From contig CBDHEI010000002.1 in the NCBI GenBank assembly GCA_965262055.1, forward strand, positions 3,472,001 to 3,536,000: a stretch of 64,000 bases of DNA, in the 5' to 3' direction. How positions within the stretch are numbered: the stretch's first letter is position 1; every line of letters begins with the position of its first letter. Origin of the DNA: G958296245 sp965262055. Lineage in GTDB: Bacteria > Chloroflexota > Dehalococcoidia > Lucifugimonadales > G958296245. Below the pieces are notes generated by a model. It was not told where the DNA came from and ran no database searches. It saw nothing but the letters and a program-made list of their open reading frames with translations. The translations under genes and the position numbers were made by a program. Positions 35,042 to 45,059 of this stretch are shown in pieces.

Positions 35042-36367
35042 TCAGGCCGGGAGTGGAATGGCTTGCAGCCGGGCCAAGGCGCGACTGAACTGGGTTTCCC
35101 AAGGCCAGCGCCGGGGGAGATGCAAAGTGAGGCAGCGCGCCGAGCGGGTGATCCGTCCCACCAGAGCGAAGACCCGCCGCCTGAGGGTCTTGGTGATCAC
35201 GGTCCGCTCGCCCAGACCAATCCGCGCCGTCCAGCGGGCCAGGTTGTGCGCCATCACCTGTACCGCCAGCCAGGCACCGTTGGCGGCGAAGCGCCCCGAG
35301 GGGAGATGGTTGAGTCCGACGCCGTGTTTCAGGTCTCGAATGGCGTTCTCGATCTCGGCGTGGCGGCGATGATCGGCCTCCAGTTCCAGCGTCTCCCCAT
35401 CGCGGTCAGTGATGAAGGCGTGATAGCTGTATCTGGCGAAGAGGGCGAGCTGGGAACCGGGTGTAGGCTTCACCCGCCGGACGATGAGCCGCGCCGGCGG
35501 GGCGTCCGGCTTGGTCTGGAACGGGGTGTAAGTCGTCTCGGCGACATCGGCGGCGGCGTCCATCCAGTAGGGAATGGGAGTCCAGTCCTCCTCTGGTATC
35601 GCCTCGATCAGGTCCCGCAGGCTGGCGCGCTGGCGGATGGTGATAGAGAAGCGGACATCCATTTCCCGGCAGGCGGCAACGACAGTATGGGCGATAAAGC
35701 CGCTGTCGGCCCGCACCGTGAGTTGTTCCCTGGCCCCGCCGTAGCGCACCCGCCCCACCGTCTCACGCAGGAAGTGGGCGGCGCCACGGGCGGTGTTGGC
35801 CCGGCCCTCGCGCAGCCGGGACATCAATACCTCGCCGGTGCCGGCGGCAATGGCCAGCAGCGGGTGATAGCCGCGGGCGCCGGTATAGCCGTGGTGGCCC
35901 GCTCCCTCCTTGGCCAGTCCATAGGTCTCGCAGATGGTCGAGTCCAGGTCGATGGTCAGGGGCGAGTCGCCGGGTCCGGCCCCAGCGGCCCAGGCCCGGG
36001 CCAACAACTGGCGGCTCACGCGGTCGAGTTGACGGACATGCCCCCACCGGAAGCTGCGCAGGAAGGTCCCCAGGGTGGATGACGCCTTGACCACGCAGCC
36101 TAGAACACCGACCGTCCCACCAGCGCGCAGCGCATCGGCGTCGTCGATGCAGTCGCCGCCTGCCAGCGCGGAAGCGACCAGCGTCAGCATCTTGTCCCCA
36201 GTGTTCGCCCGTCCCGGCGCGCCGCCGAGGTCAAGGTGATGGTCGACGAGTTCCCGCAGGCCCAGGTGCCGGGCGAGGGTGGCCGGCAGGAGCAGGCCGG
36301 CATTGGCCACCAGGCGATGGTCGTCAAAGAGGATGCGGATACGGTCGGGATTGTTCTGTGGCAGCAT
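35042..36367 (-). CDS. IS1380-family transposase of IS-A copy 3
   Basis: The 441-residue transposase is intact from ATG 36367 and has DDE residues in IDLDSTICETYGL, RADSGFIAH and HAEIENAIRDLKHG. It differs at several places from copies 1 and 2. The IS1182-type element inserted only a few bases before the start codon has removed its own native ribosome site (the AAGGAGCACC seen in copy 1), so expression from this copy probably depends on the IS1182 end. The large antisense frames here are shadows. Confidence 0.9.
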   Translation of the reverse strand: MLPQNNPDRIRILFDDHRLVANAGLLLPATLARHLGLRELVDHHLDLGGAPGRANTGDKMLTLVASALAGGDCIDDADALRAGGTVGVLGCVVKASSTLGTFLRSFRWGHVRQLDRVSRQLLARAWAAGAGPGDSPLTIDLDSTICETYGLAKEGAGHHGYTGARGYHPLLAIAAGTGEVLMSRLREGRANTARGAAHFLRETVGRVRYGGAREQLTVRADSGFIAHTVVAACREMDVRFSITIRQRASLRDLIEAIPEEDWTPIPYWMDAAADVAETTYTPFQTKPDAPPARLIVRRVKPTPGSQLALFARYSYHAFITDRDGETLELEADHRRHAEIENAIRDLKHGVGLNHLPSGRFAANGAWLAVQVMAHNLARWTARIGLGERTVITKTLRRRVFALVGRITRSARCLTLHLPRRWPWETQFSRALARLQAIPLPA

Positions 36368-36372
36368 CTATT

Positions 36373-38060
36373 GAGCCTGTCTCATAAGTCGTGCAGTGGG
36401 GGTATGGAAGGATATAGTTGTGGCCATCCTGGCCGCGATGGAGAGATGGATGCCGCTGCGAGCGATGGACCGAGAACAGATGTGGCTGATGCCTCCGAGC
36501 CTGGGCGACCTGATCCCTGCCGAGCACCCTTCGCGGTTCGTGGCCGAGGTGGTGGACGCACTCGACCGAGAGGACTGGGCGGAGCTTGGGGTGGAGATAG
36601 ACGGAGGTGATCTTGGGCCTCCTTCGTACCATCCTCGAGCGCTGTTGAGCGTGTGGCTGTACGGCTTCATGACCGGAGTGCGCTCGTGCCGCAAGTTGGA
36701 GGCGGCCTGCCGGGACCAGATACCGTACCTGTGGTTGACGTGCGTGCAATATCCGGACCACAACACACTCTGGAGGTTCTACAAGAGCCACCGCCAGGCG
36801 ATGAGGAGGCTGTTCAAGCGTACGGTTCGGATGGCGGTGAAGATGGAGTTGGTGGACCTGGCGTTGCAGACGGTGGACGGGACGAAGGTTGAAGCCAACG
36901 CATCGAAGGCCAGGACATACGATGCGGAGGGACTGCGGCGGCTCTTGGAGCGGCTTGAGCGTGCGATAAGCGACCTGGAGTCCCAGAACGAATCGGGAGA
37001 GGATGCTCCAACCGCCCAGTTGCCGCAGGAGTTGTACGACAACAGGGTCCTGAGAGAGCAGGTGCGCCAGGCGATGGACGATCTTTCGAACGAGGAGGGA
37101 CGGCGCATCAACCTGACCGACCGAGAGGCTCGTCTGATGAAGACACGCCAGGGCGTCATGCCCGGCTACAACGCGCAGGCGATGGCCTCGCCCGCACGGA
37201 CTGCCGACGGACAGCGTGCAGGCATGTTGATCACGGCGGTCGAGGTGGTGGACGAACCGGACGACCACGGCCAGTTGACTCCGATGCTGGACAAGGCCGA
37301 GGACAATACGGGCGCCAGGGCGGACATGACGTTGGTCGATGCGGGCTACCATTCGGGGCAGGCGCTGGAGGAGTGCGCCAGCAGGGGCCATCGGGTGGCG
37401 ATGCCAGAGTCCCAGCGCCGTGCGCTGCGGCGTCCGTACCACAAGGACCGATTCACCTACGACGAGAGCAGTGACAGCTATAGATGCCCCCAGGGTCAGG
37501 CGTTGCGCTTCATACGCATCAAGCGCAATCATGGGGTGCCGATGCGGCGGTACCGGACCTCCGGCGCCGTCTGCCGGGCGTGTCCTGCCTTCGGGACCTG
37601 TACGAAGGTCGCTCGTTATGGTCGCGCACTGGAGATAGGGCCTCACGATGCTGCGCTGCGTGTCCACCGTGAGTGGATGTCGACCGAGGAGGCGAGCCGG
37701 TCCTATGAGCGCAGGCAAGGGCTGATCGAGCCGGTCTTCGGGATCATCAAAGACCAGCAGGCAGGCCGCAGGTTCCTGCTGCGCGGCATCGCCAATGTCG
37801 CGGCCGAATGGACGCTGCTGGCCACGGCCTTCAACCTGCGCACCCTCTGGCGCATCTGGCGGGCCGGGGCGGACATGTGGCGTCACGGACGTACCTCTTG
37901 GACGGCAACTTCGGCCCGAATCTGGGGATGCCAGGAGCGCCAGACCGCCATCCTCCCCGCACACGGACTGCCATGACACGCCTACCCGGCCCCCCAGCGG
38001 ATCCGACCAACCAATGCAGTGCTCCCCATCACCACCAACAACCCTTTGTGAGACAGGTTC
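36373..38060 (+). mobile_element. IS1182-type insertion sequence
   Basis: The inverted ends are GAGCCTGTCTCATAAG (from 36373) and the complement of CTTTGTGAGACAGGTTC (to 38060). It carries one transposase gene. Directly repeated IS-A sequence GTTCTGTGGCAGCATCTATTG (21 bp; 36353-36373 and 38083-38103) brackets the element, with 22 extra bases (38061-38082) between its right end and the repeat. The exact insertion mechanism that produced this arrangement is not clear. Confidence 0.8.
36396..37976 (+). CDS. IS1182-family transposase
   Basis: This 526-residue DDE transposase has N-terminal LIPAEHPSRFVAEVVDAL and the PSYHPRALLSVWLYGFMTGVRSCR segment typical of IS1182, with catalytic residues in TVDGTKVEANASK, TLVDAGYHSGQALEE and EPVFGIIKDQQAGRR. 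A cysteine-containing zinc-ribbon-like region (RTSGAVCRACPAFGTC) sits between the second Asp and the Glu. The listed start is GTG; an internal ATG at 36438 (MERWMPLRAMDREQMW) is an alternative. It appears complete. Confidence 0.9.
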   Translation: MGVWKDIVVAILAAMERWMPLRAMDREQMWLMPPSLGDLIPAEHPSRFVAEVVDALDREDWAELGVEIDGGDLGPPSYHPRALLSVWLYGFMTGVRSCRKLEAACRDQIPYLWLTCVQYPDHNTLWRFYKSHRQAMRRLFKRTVRMAVKMELVDLALQTVDGTKVEANASKARTYDAEGLRRLLERLERAISDLESQNESGEDAPTAQLPQELYDNRVLREQVRQAMDDLSNEEGRRINLTDREARLMKTRQGVMPGYNAQAMASPARTADGQRAGMLITAVEVVDEPDDHGQLTPMLDKAEDNTGARADMTLVDAGYHSGQALEECASRGHRVAMPESQRRALRRPYHKDRFTYDESSDSYRCPQGQALRFIRIKRNHGVPMRRYRTSGAVCRACPAFGTCTKVARYGRALEIGPHDAALRVHREWMSTEEASRSYERRQGLIEPVFGIIKDQQAGRRFLLRGIANVAAEWTLLATAFNLRTLWRIWRAGADMWRHGRTSWTATSARIWGCQERQTAILPAHGLP

Positions 38061-38316
38061 CTCTGGACTTCCCCAATAGGGAGTTCTGTGGCAGCATCTA
38101 TTGGGTGCTCCTTGTTTCCGGGCGGTTTCTGTTCCAAAACCATTATCCCAGATTCAGAGGAGCACCCTCTAGCTTCTTCAAGGGCTGTCCCCAAGGCCGT
38201 CCTTCGGTGGATTCGGGCTAACGCCTAGGGAGGGGATGTTTCACAAGTACATCGGGCTGGCTCCAGTGCAATGAGCGCGACTGTGCCACGCCCTAATGTT
38301 CCCATTACCGTGCCCC

Positions 38317-38982
38317 CTACTCACCCACCAGGCCGTTTCGCACAGCCCAGACTACCAGCTCCTGCTTCGTCTCGATCCCCAGCTTGTCCTGGGTACCGTA
38401 TATGGCATTGCGGATCGTCAGCGGTCGGTTGCCCCTAGCCTCCGCGATCTGCGCGTATGACAGCCCCTGCGCAAACAACGTGAGTATTTCCTGCTCCCGC
38501 CCGGTCAGACGGCTGATCTCCGGTGTTTGCTTCGGTTGAGCCGCTGCGCGAATCCCGGCGAACACGCGCCTTATCACATCCCGGGGTATGCGATACTCGC
38601 CCTCAGCCACATCGCGTACGGTGCGCAGCAGCTTCTCCTTGCCAGAGTACTTCTGAAGGTATCCCGTCGCTCCTGCGGCGACCGCCTCCATCACCGCGTT
38701 CTCTTCCGATGCGGCCGTTAGCATCAGCACTCTGGTCTCCGGCAGCATCTCCGTGATCTCCCGGCAGGCGTCGACGCCGTTCTTGAGCGGCATCATGACG
38801 TCCATGATGATCACGTCGGGCCTGAGACTCTGAGCGACCCTCACCGCCGCCGCGCCATCTCCGGATTCTCCCACGACCTCGAAGTCTCCGGCTCGTTGGA
38901 GGACTTCCCGGAGACCGTCGCGCATGATCTCGTGGTCGTCCACGAGCATCACTTTGGTCTGTTTGGTCAGGCCCAAGTTCAC
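38317..38982 (-). CDS. NarL/FixJ-type response regulator
   Basis: The 221-residue protein has a receiver domain (MLVDDHEIMRDGLREVL, phospho-accepting Asp in VIIMDVMMPLKNG, the Thr/Ala region VLMLTAASEENAV and Lys in GYLQKYSGKEK) and a C-terminal LuxR-type helix-turn-helix (LTGREQEILTLFAQGLSYAQIAEARGNRPLTIRNAIY). It should bind DNA when phosphorylated by its partner kinase. It overlaps the kinase gene (38979-39778) by 4 bp, forming a two-component pair. The kinase is truncated by IS-A, so the regulator may be orphaned or cross-talk with another kinase. Confidence 0.93.
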   Translation of the reverse strand: MNLGLTKQTKVMLVDDHEIMRDGLREVLQRAGDFEVVGESGDGAAAVRVAQSLRPDVIIMDVMMPLKNGVDACREITEMLPETRVLMLTAASEENAVMEAVAAGATGYLQKYSGKEKLLRTVRDVAEGEYRIPRDVIRRVFAGIRAAAQPKQTPEISRLTGREQEILTLFAQGLSYAQIAEARGNRPLTIRNAIYGTQDKLGIETKQELVVWAVRNGLVGE

Positions 38983-39778
38983 ACACCTCCTAGATGCGCA
39001 TCATATGGAATCGTGCAGGATACGACCGTCCCGTGTCCCTTAGTGCCAGCTGACGTAACCAGCCTACCGCCCATCCGCTGGGCGTCTGATCTCATGTTCC
39101 TAAAGCCGTGGCCGCGTTCTTCGTATTCGGCGGGTAGGCCTATCCCGTCGTCCGAGACGGACATTTGAAGCCCATCATCCTTGAAGTTCAGCGCGATCGT
39201 GACCTTGCCGGCGCGCGAGTGGCGGAGTGCGTTCGTCATCGCGTTGTGGGCTATCGAGAAGAGCAGCCTCTTAGTGACGATTGGTAGCTCAGGCTCGTGC
39301 CCAGATTGGACCAACTCGGTGGGAATCGACGTGATCGTGGTGAAGGTGGAAGCGTGGGAACTCAGCACCCGGCTCAACTCGCGCCCCTCGAATATGGGGC
39401 CGATGTCGATGGGATGCCTTAGCTCCCACATGGTCGATTTCGACAGAGCATGTGTGGCGGACAGCTTGGCGGTCAGCTCATCGCGGCGCTCGTCGTTCCG
39501 GGCGTCCGCCAACTCGATAGCCGTCTCCAAGCCGAGTCCGATCAGGTACGCGGACTGCGCTATCGTGTCATGAATTGTCTGCGAGAGCTCGATTCGCTCC
39601 CGCTGGAGCTCCCGCTCCCGTTCCACTGCTGCCCTCCTCCTGATCCGCTCGAACCTGGAAACTAGGTTGACTGCCGCAACGACCGCGTACATGACGACGA
39701 TCCTGGTGAACAGGACCTTCTCCTCTTTGATCTGGAAGTCGACCCCCTGCCCCAGCATCAGGCTCAGCACCGCGTAAG
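38979..39778 (-). pseudogene. HisKA_3 sensor histidine kinase, N-terminus removed by IS-A copy 2
   Basis: Residual coding sequence for about 266 residues remains. It starts in the middle of a membrane region (AVLSLMLGQGVDFQ, then VLFTRIVVMYAVVAAVNLVS), followed by a coiled linker, the phospho-acceptor His in SQTIHDTIAQSAYLIGL and a HATPase with NAMTNALRHSRA, DDGIGLP and GHGFRNM. The input domain and start codon are missing where IS-A copy 2 begins at 39779; nothing like an N-terminus is found on the other side (41482 on). A 922-residue frame across the element is an artefact of read-through. Activity would need an IS-derived start. Confidence 0.85.
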
Positions 39779-41481
39779 CCCGAATCCACCGAAAGACGAC
39801 TTTGGGGACAGTCCTTGAAGAAGCCAGAGGGTGCTCCTCTGAATCTGGGAGAATGGTTTTGAAACAGAAAACCGCCCGGAAACAAGGAGCACCCAGTAGA
39901 TGCTGCCACAGAACAATCCCGACCGTATCGGCGTCGTCTTTGACGACCACCGCCTGGTGGCCAATGCCGGCCTGCTCCTGCCGGCCACCCTTGCACAGCA
40001 CCTGGGCCTGCGGGAACTCGTCGACCATCACCTCGACCTCGGCTGCGCACCGGGGCGGGCGAACACGGGGGACAAACTGCTGACGCTGGTCGCTTCCGCG
40101 CTGGCGGGCGGCGACTTCATCGACGACGCTGATGCGCTGCGTGCTGGTGGGACGGTCGGTGTTCTCGGCTGCGTGGTCAAGGCGCCATCCACCCTGGGCA
40201 CCTTCCTGCGCAGCTTCCGGTGGGGGCATGTCCGTCAACTCGACCGGGTGAGCCGCCAGTTGCTGGCACGCGCATGGGCCGCTGGGGCCGGACCCGGCGA
40301 CTCGCCCCTTACCATCGACCTGGACTCCACCATCTGCGAGACCTATGGACTGGACAAAGAAGGGGCGCGACACCACAACTACACCGGCGCGCGGGGCTAT
40401 CACCCACTGCTGGCCATCGCCGCCGGAACCGGCGACGTGCTGATGTCCCGGCTGCGCGAGGGCCGTGCCAACACCGCTCGCGGCGCTGCCCACTTCCTGC
40501 GTGAAACGGTGGGGCGGGTGCGCTACGGTGGGGCCAGCGGCCAACTCACGGTGCGCGCCGACAGCGGCTTCTACGCCCACGCTCTCGTCGCCGTCTGCCG
40601 CGAGATGGGTGTCCGCTTCTCCATCACCATCCGCCAGCACAAAGGCCTGCGGGAGTTGATTGAGGCGATCCCCGAGCAGGACTGGACGCCGATTCCCTAC
40701 TGGATGGACGGCGCCGCCGATGTGGCCGAGACCACCTATACCCCCTTCCAGAGTGAACCCGACGCCGCGCCGGTGCGGCTCATCGTCCGGCGGGTGAAGC
40801 CCACGCCCGGTTCCCAGTTGGCCCTCTTCGCCACCTACAGCTATCACGGCTTCATCACCGACCGGGACGGGGAAACCCTGGAACTGGAGGCCGATCATCG
40901 CCGCCACGCCGAGATCGAGAACGCCATTCGAGACCTGAAACACGGCGTCGGACTCAACCATCTCCCCTCGGGGCGCTTCGCCGCCAACGGCGCCTGGCTG
41001 GCGGTGCAGGTGATGGCACACAACCTCGCCCGCTGGACAGCGCGCATCGGTCTGGCCGAACGGACCGTGACCACCAAGACCCTCAGGCGGCGGGTCTTCG
41101 CTCTGGTGGGACGGATCACCCGCTCGGCGCGCCGCCTTACCCTGCATCTTCCCCAGCATTGGCCTTGGGAAACCCAGTTCACTCGCGCCATGGCCCGGCT
41201 GCGAGCCATTCCACTCCCCGCCTGACTGCCAGCCTGCAACTGACCCAACTTCCCTGAAAACTCGTGCCACCCCGGTCCGCGAGAGTTCCCTGCTGCGTAT
41301 TCTCTCGCCATCCCGCGCATCGCAGCTCCCGCAGAGGGCCATAGGGGCCCTATGCGGCGACTGAAGACCGTTCGCCGACCTCCAATCTACCCCAATGAGC
41401 CCAGCCATCTCCCCTGTAGCTCCCTCACCCACCCTGCCGCTGTCCTCACGCCGTCCATAGGTGTCCTTCGGTGGATTCGGG
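39779..41481 (+). mobile_element. IS-A copy 2, complete
   Basis: Terminal sequences are CCCGAATCCACCGAAAGACG (from 39779) and GGTGTCCTTCGGTGGATTCGGG (to 41481). Nearly identical to copy 1. The five bases on the left (GTAAG, 39774-39778) and right (CTTAG, 41482-41486) do not match, unlike the perfect GTAAA repeat of copy 1. This points to a deletion next to the element, in keeping with the missing kinase N-terminus. Confidence 0.92.
39900..41225 (+). CDS. IS1380-family transposase of IS-A copy 2
   Basis: The 441-residue protein is intact and carries DDE residues in IDLDSTICETYGL, LTVRADSGFYAH and HAEIENAIRDLKHG. It is the likely functional source of transposase for the family in this window, because copy 1 has an altered residue beside the second Asp and copy 3 has lost its own ribosome site. 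It begins at ATG 39900 after AAGGAGCACC. Confidence 0.93.
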   Translation: MLPQNNPDRIGVVFDDHRLVANAGLLLPATLAQHLGLRELVDHHLDLGCAPGRANTGDKLLTLVASALAGGDFIDDADALRAGGTVGVLGCVVKAPSTLGTFLRSFRWGHVRQLDRVSRQLLARAWAAGAGPGDSPLTIDLDSTICETYGLDKEGARHHNYTGARGYHPLLAIAAGTGDVLMSRLREGRANTARGAAHFLRETVGRVRYGGASGQLTVRADSGFYAHALVAVCREMGVRFSITIRQHKGLRELIEAIPEQDWTPIPYWMDGAADVAETTYTPFQSEPDAAPVRLIVRRVKPTPGSQLALFATYSYHGFITDRDGETLELEADHRRHAEIENAIRDLKHGVGLNHLPSGRFAANGAWLAVQVMAHNLARWTARIGLAERTVTTKTLRRRVFALVGRITRSARRLTLHLPQHWPWETQFTRAMARLRAIPLPA

Positions 41482-41878
41482 CTTAGTGACCTTCGTGCCC
41501 TTCGTGGATCGACTTGACGGCCCCGAACGTCCGTGCTATTATTCCCCCATGCACTCGCCGACGCATACCCGCCGCGCTTCGGCAGACAGCACCCGGCCCC
41601 CTGTCCCACTTCCGTTCCAAAAAGTCCCAAATCCTCCCATTCGCGTATCAAAACCGTCACAAAACCAACCCACCCAGTACCGCATCCCACATACGAAACG
41701 GAACAAAATGGAACACTTTGGCACACCTTTTCGCCTCCAAGCCCCAACGCCAGCTACGGCGCACCCTCGGCGCAAGGCCGCCGCCGCGCACCAACCAGCC
41801 CCAACCGCCCACGTCCGGCGTACTTCCCGCCGCCTCCCGCGTGCCGGCAACGCCCACATGGGCTAACCTAAGGGCCGC
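41482..41878. other. Intergenic region between IS-A copy 2 and the restriction-modification gene
   Basis: Short frames are present but none has family features. The region has a low-complexity C-rich plus strand and a GTGCTATTATTCCCC stretch at about 41532, which might hold a -10 box. It probably includes the promoter of the gene at 41879. Confidence 0.4.
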
Positions 41879-44800
41879 ATGGAGCACGCACCCTTGCCCG
41901 TACACATCGACCCCAACGACCCCGAAATCGCCGAGGCCGCCTCGGAGATACTCCGCCGGCACGACGCTGGCGAGCTCGAGGCCAACATCACCACCGCCGT
42001 GCGCGATTTCTTGGTCCGCACCCGCCTCGTCAACAGCAACGAGATCCGCGAGGAGGACGCGCCCGCGCTGGGCTCCCGCAGCGCCGTCGACCTCACCGCA
42101 CTCGATACCTTCGTAGAGGTCAAGCGCAGGATCGGCACCGCCGCCGGCTTCCAACCCGACCCCGAGAACGTCCGGCAGCTCGACGACTACCTGGAGCAGT
42201 CCCAAAAGCAGGGCCGCGTCCGCATGGGCATCCTTACCGACGGCAAGTACTGGCTACTACGCTGGCCCGGCGCCGGTCCGGTCACAACGGCCTCGCCGTA
42301 CGCCTTCACCCTCGAGCACCCCGACCGCTGGATCGCGCTCTACGAGTGGCTCCGCAGCCACGCCCTCTCCGCTGAGGAGAACAAGCCACCCTCCCGGGAT
42401 ACCATCGTCAAGGACTTCGGCCCCAACAGCCCCTCCTACCGGCGCGACATAGCCGCCCTCAAGCGCCTCTACGAACGGTACGCCGAGGCCGGCACCATAA
42501 GGGTCAAGAGGCAGCTATGGCAGGACCTCCTCACGGCGGCCCTGGGAGAGGTCGCCGGCAACCCCGCCCAGATGGACGACCTCTTCGTCCGACACACCTA
42601 CCTGACCGCTGTCATAGGCATGGTCGTGCAGGCCCGCTTCGGCATCGACATACGCCGGCTCGCGGCGACCGACCCCGCAGACCTCCTCCATGGCCGCGAC
42701 TTCCGCAGCAAGACCGGCCTTCAGGGCATCGTCGAGTCCGACTTCTTCGCCTGGCCCACCGAGGTCGGCGGCCTGCCCATGCTCGCCACACTCGCCCGCC
42801 GCGTCGCCAGGTTCGACTGGAAAACGGCCCCCAACGACATCGCCGCCGTCCTCTACGAGACCGTCATCCCGCCCGACGAGCGCCGCCAGCTTGGCGAGTA
42901 CTACACCCCCGACTGGCTGGCAAGGACCATCGTCAGGGAGGTCGTAACCGGACCCCCTCCACCAGCGCGTCCTAGACCCCGCCTGCGGCTCAGGCGCCTT
43001 TATTGCCGAAGCTGTAGCCCACTTCATAGCCGCCGCACAGGACGCCGGCATGGGCGCCAACGATGTCTTCAGTAACCTCCGGGAGTCCGTCACCGGCATC
43101 GACGTCCACCCCGTGGCCGTCCACCTCGCCCGCTCCGCATGGGTGCTCGCCGCCCAACCCGCCATCCAGGCCGCCGTGGAGCAAGGACTTGCCGCCAGCG
43201 TCACCGTCCCCATCTACCTCGGAGACGCCCTGCAACTACGATTCCGCCCGGGGGACATGTTCGCCCGGCACGACGTCACCCTCCAGGTGCAGGACGATGA
43301 GAACACGGAGCTCGTCTTCCCCGTGAGCCTGATAGAACGCGCAGAGACCTTCGACGCCCTCATGGGCGACGTCGCCGAAGCCATCGAGACCGGCGACGAC
43401 CCCGCCTTGGCCCTCAATGACAACCACATCACCGACCCCAAAGAGAGGCAGACCCTCGAGAAGACCGTCGCAGCCATGCAGCGCCTCCACTCCGACGGCC
43501 GCAACCACATCTGGGCCTACTACACCCGCAACCTCGTCCGCCCCGTCGCCCTCAGCCAAGCCAAGGTCGACGTAATCGTCGGCAACCCGCCCTGGCTCAT
43601 CTACCGCAACACGGCCAACACTCTGCGCACGGAGCTGGAGCGGCAAAGCAAGGATGTCTACGGCATTTGGGTCGGGGGCAGACACGCCAACCACCAGGAC
43701 ATATCCAGTCTCTTCTTCGCCCGAAGCGTCGACCTCTACCTTCGGGACGGTGGCGTCATCGGGATGGTGATGCCTCACAGCGCCCTTCAGACGGGCCAAC
43801 ATTCCAAGTGGCGCACAGGCGCATGGCAGACGAAGCCAAGCGGCAGTGGAAGAAACCGCACGCCGGGACGCGTCCTTGCGGTTGACTTCAGTCACAAGAC
43901 CCCGTGGGACCTGGAAGGGCTGGAACCCAACACCTTCTTCCCCGTCCCTGCGTCGGTAGTCTTTGCGAGGCGAACTGGCGAAGACGGCAAGGCCACGCCT
44001 CTGGCAGGAGAGGCAGAGCGCTGGCTTGGCGAGCCGGGACAGAACGCCAACAGACAGCCACGAACTGCCATAACCGACACCTCGGCCACCAGTGTTTCGC
44101 CTTATGCAGGCTATTCCCGACAGGGGGCGTCAATCGTTCCACGCTGCCTGTTCTTTGTGGAAGAGACCGAGAACCCTGCCATCGTTCAAGCCGGCCAAAC
44201 GGTCACCGTGAATGCGAGGCGTGGCTCACAGGATAAGGACCCATGGCGAAGCCTAGACCTGACCGCAATCACAGGTGAGACCGTCGAGTCCCAGCACATC
44301 CACGATGTGTACCTAGGGGAGACGTTGATTCCCTATGCGAATCTTGACCCGCTCAAAGCAGTCTTGCCATTGAAACTCAGGGAAGCACAAATACCAATAG
44401 ACCGCGACGGCGTTGGGGGGGTTCGTCTTGGTGGTTTGGAAAGACGTATGCGGGATCGCTGGCAGAAAGTTAGCCGCTTGTGGGAAGCGCACAAGAAGCC
44501 AGTAAATAGGCTGAGCTTGTTAGGTAGACTTGACTTTCATCACGAGTTGTCTTCGCAGCTGGAATGGAGGCAGTTTACCGGCGATAGGCCGGTCCGGGTT
44601 GTCTACAGCGGGTGGGGCACACCAACGGCAGCCATCCTTCACGACGATGACGCCATAGTGGACTACAAGCTGTTCTGGATTGCCTGCAAAGACACCCAGG
44701 AAGCCCACTACCTGCTGGCCATTGTCAACAGCGATGCGCTATATGAGACTGTAACGCCCCTGATGTCAAAGGGCCAGTTCGGACCGCGGGACCTACAGAA

Positions 44801-45038
44801 GCACCTCTGGAAGCTGCCCATCCCAGAGTTCGACCCGGCCAACCCGCTTCACGCCGAGGTCTCCGACGCCGGCAAAGCCGCCGCAAAGGGCGCCGCCCGC
44901 CAGCTCGCAGCCCTGCAAGCCGAGCGCAGCCGCGTCACCGTCACCATAGCAAGACGCGAGCTCCGAAAATGGCTCCGCAACTCCCCAGAAGGCCAAGCCG
45001 TCGAGCACGCCGTCACCCGCCTTTTAGCGGCGGAATAG
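41879..45038 (+). pseudogene. Type IIG-like restriction-modification enzyme (nuclease plus N6-adenine methylase), one-base frameshift
   Basis: The N-terminal frame (41879 to about 42950) has a PD-(D/E)xK-like nuclease region (SRSAVDLTALDTFVEVKRR), then MGILTDGKYWLLRWPG and a helical spacer, ending with LGEYYTPDWLARTIV. Around 42949-42957 the frame shifts. The methylase motif I (LDPACGSGAFIAEAVAHF) is encoded in the new frame, before the first ATG of the downstream open frame at 43050. The rest has the catalytic NPPW (DVIVGNPPWLIYR), GVIGMVMPHSAL and a target-recognition region. Deleting one base in CCGGACCCCC restores a protein of about 1050 residues. A fused nuclease and methylase is a phage-defence enzyme; the partner proteins, if any, are the small genes after it. 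Confidence 0.8.
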
Positions 45039-45059
45039 AGCGCCGCGAGGGGTTTACTG

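Larger units (their letters stand above)
32091..38217. mobile_element. Composite transposon bounded by IS-A copies, CTAAC target duplication
   Basis: The outer left end is the CCCGAATCC terminus of a truncated IS-A copy (from 32091), and the outer right end is the GGATTCGGG terminus of a nearly complete IS-A copy (to 38217). Both are bordered by the same 5 bp: CTAAC at 32086-32090 and 38218-38222. The IS copies are direct repeats. Between them are a nucleotidyltransferase and a MetE-like gene. An IS1182-type element has later inserted in the right copy. The unit therefore probably moved as one piece of about 6 kb (about 4.4 kb before the IS1182 insertion). Confidence 0.85.
34784..38217 (-). 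mobile_element. IS-A copy 3, interrupted by an IS1182-type element
   Basis: The left terminus CCCGAATCCACCGAAGGAC starts at 34784 and the right terminus ends in TTCGGTGGATTCGGG at 38217. The transposase (35042-36367) reads on the minus strand. Just upstream of its start codon the sequence is broken at about 36372 by an IS1182-type element that ends at 38060. IS-A sequence resumes at 38083 (CTGTGGCAGCATCTATTGGGTGC). This copy belongs to a slightly diverged subtype together with copy 4 (for example ARHLGL and GDKMLTL in place of AQHLGL and GDKLLTL). Confidence 0.9.

Noticed and set aside
38979..41747. A 922-codon minus-strand open frame joining the kinase to DNA across IS-A copy 2
   Set aside because: The middle and N-terminal parts are antisense to the IS-A transposase and have no family features; only 38979-39778 encodes kinase sequence.
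41549..41866. A Thr/Pro/Arg-rich plus-strand frame before the restriction-modification gene
   Set aside because: Low-complexity composition, no ribosome site and no conserved pattern; treated as intergenic.
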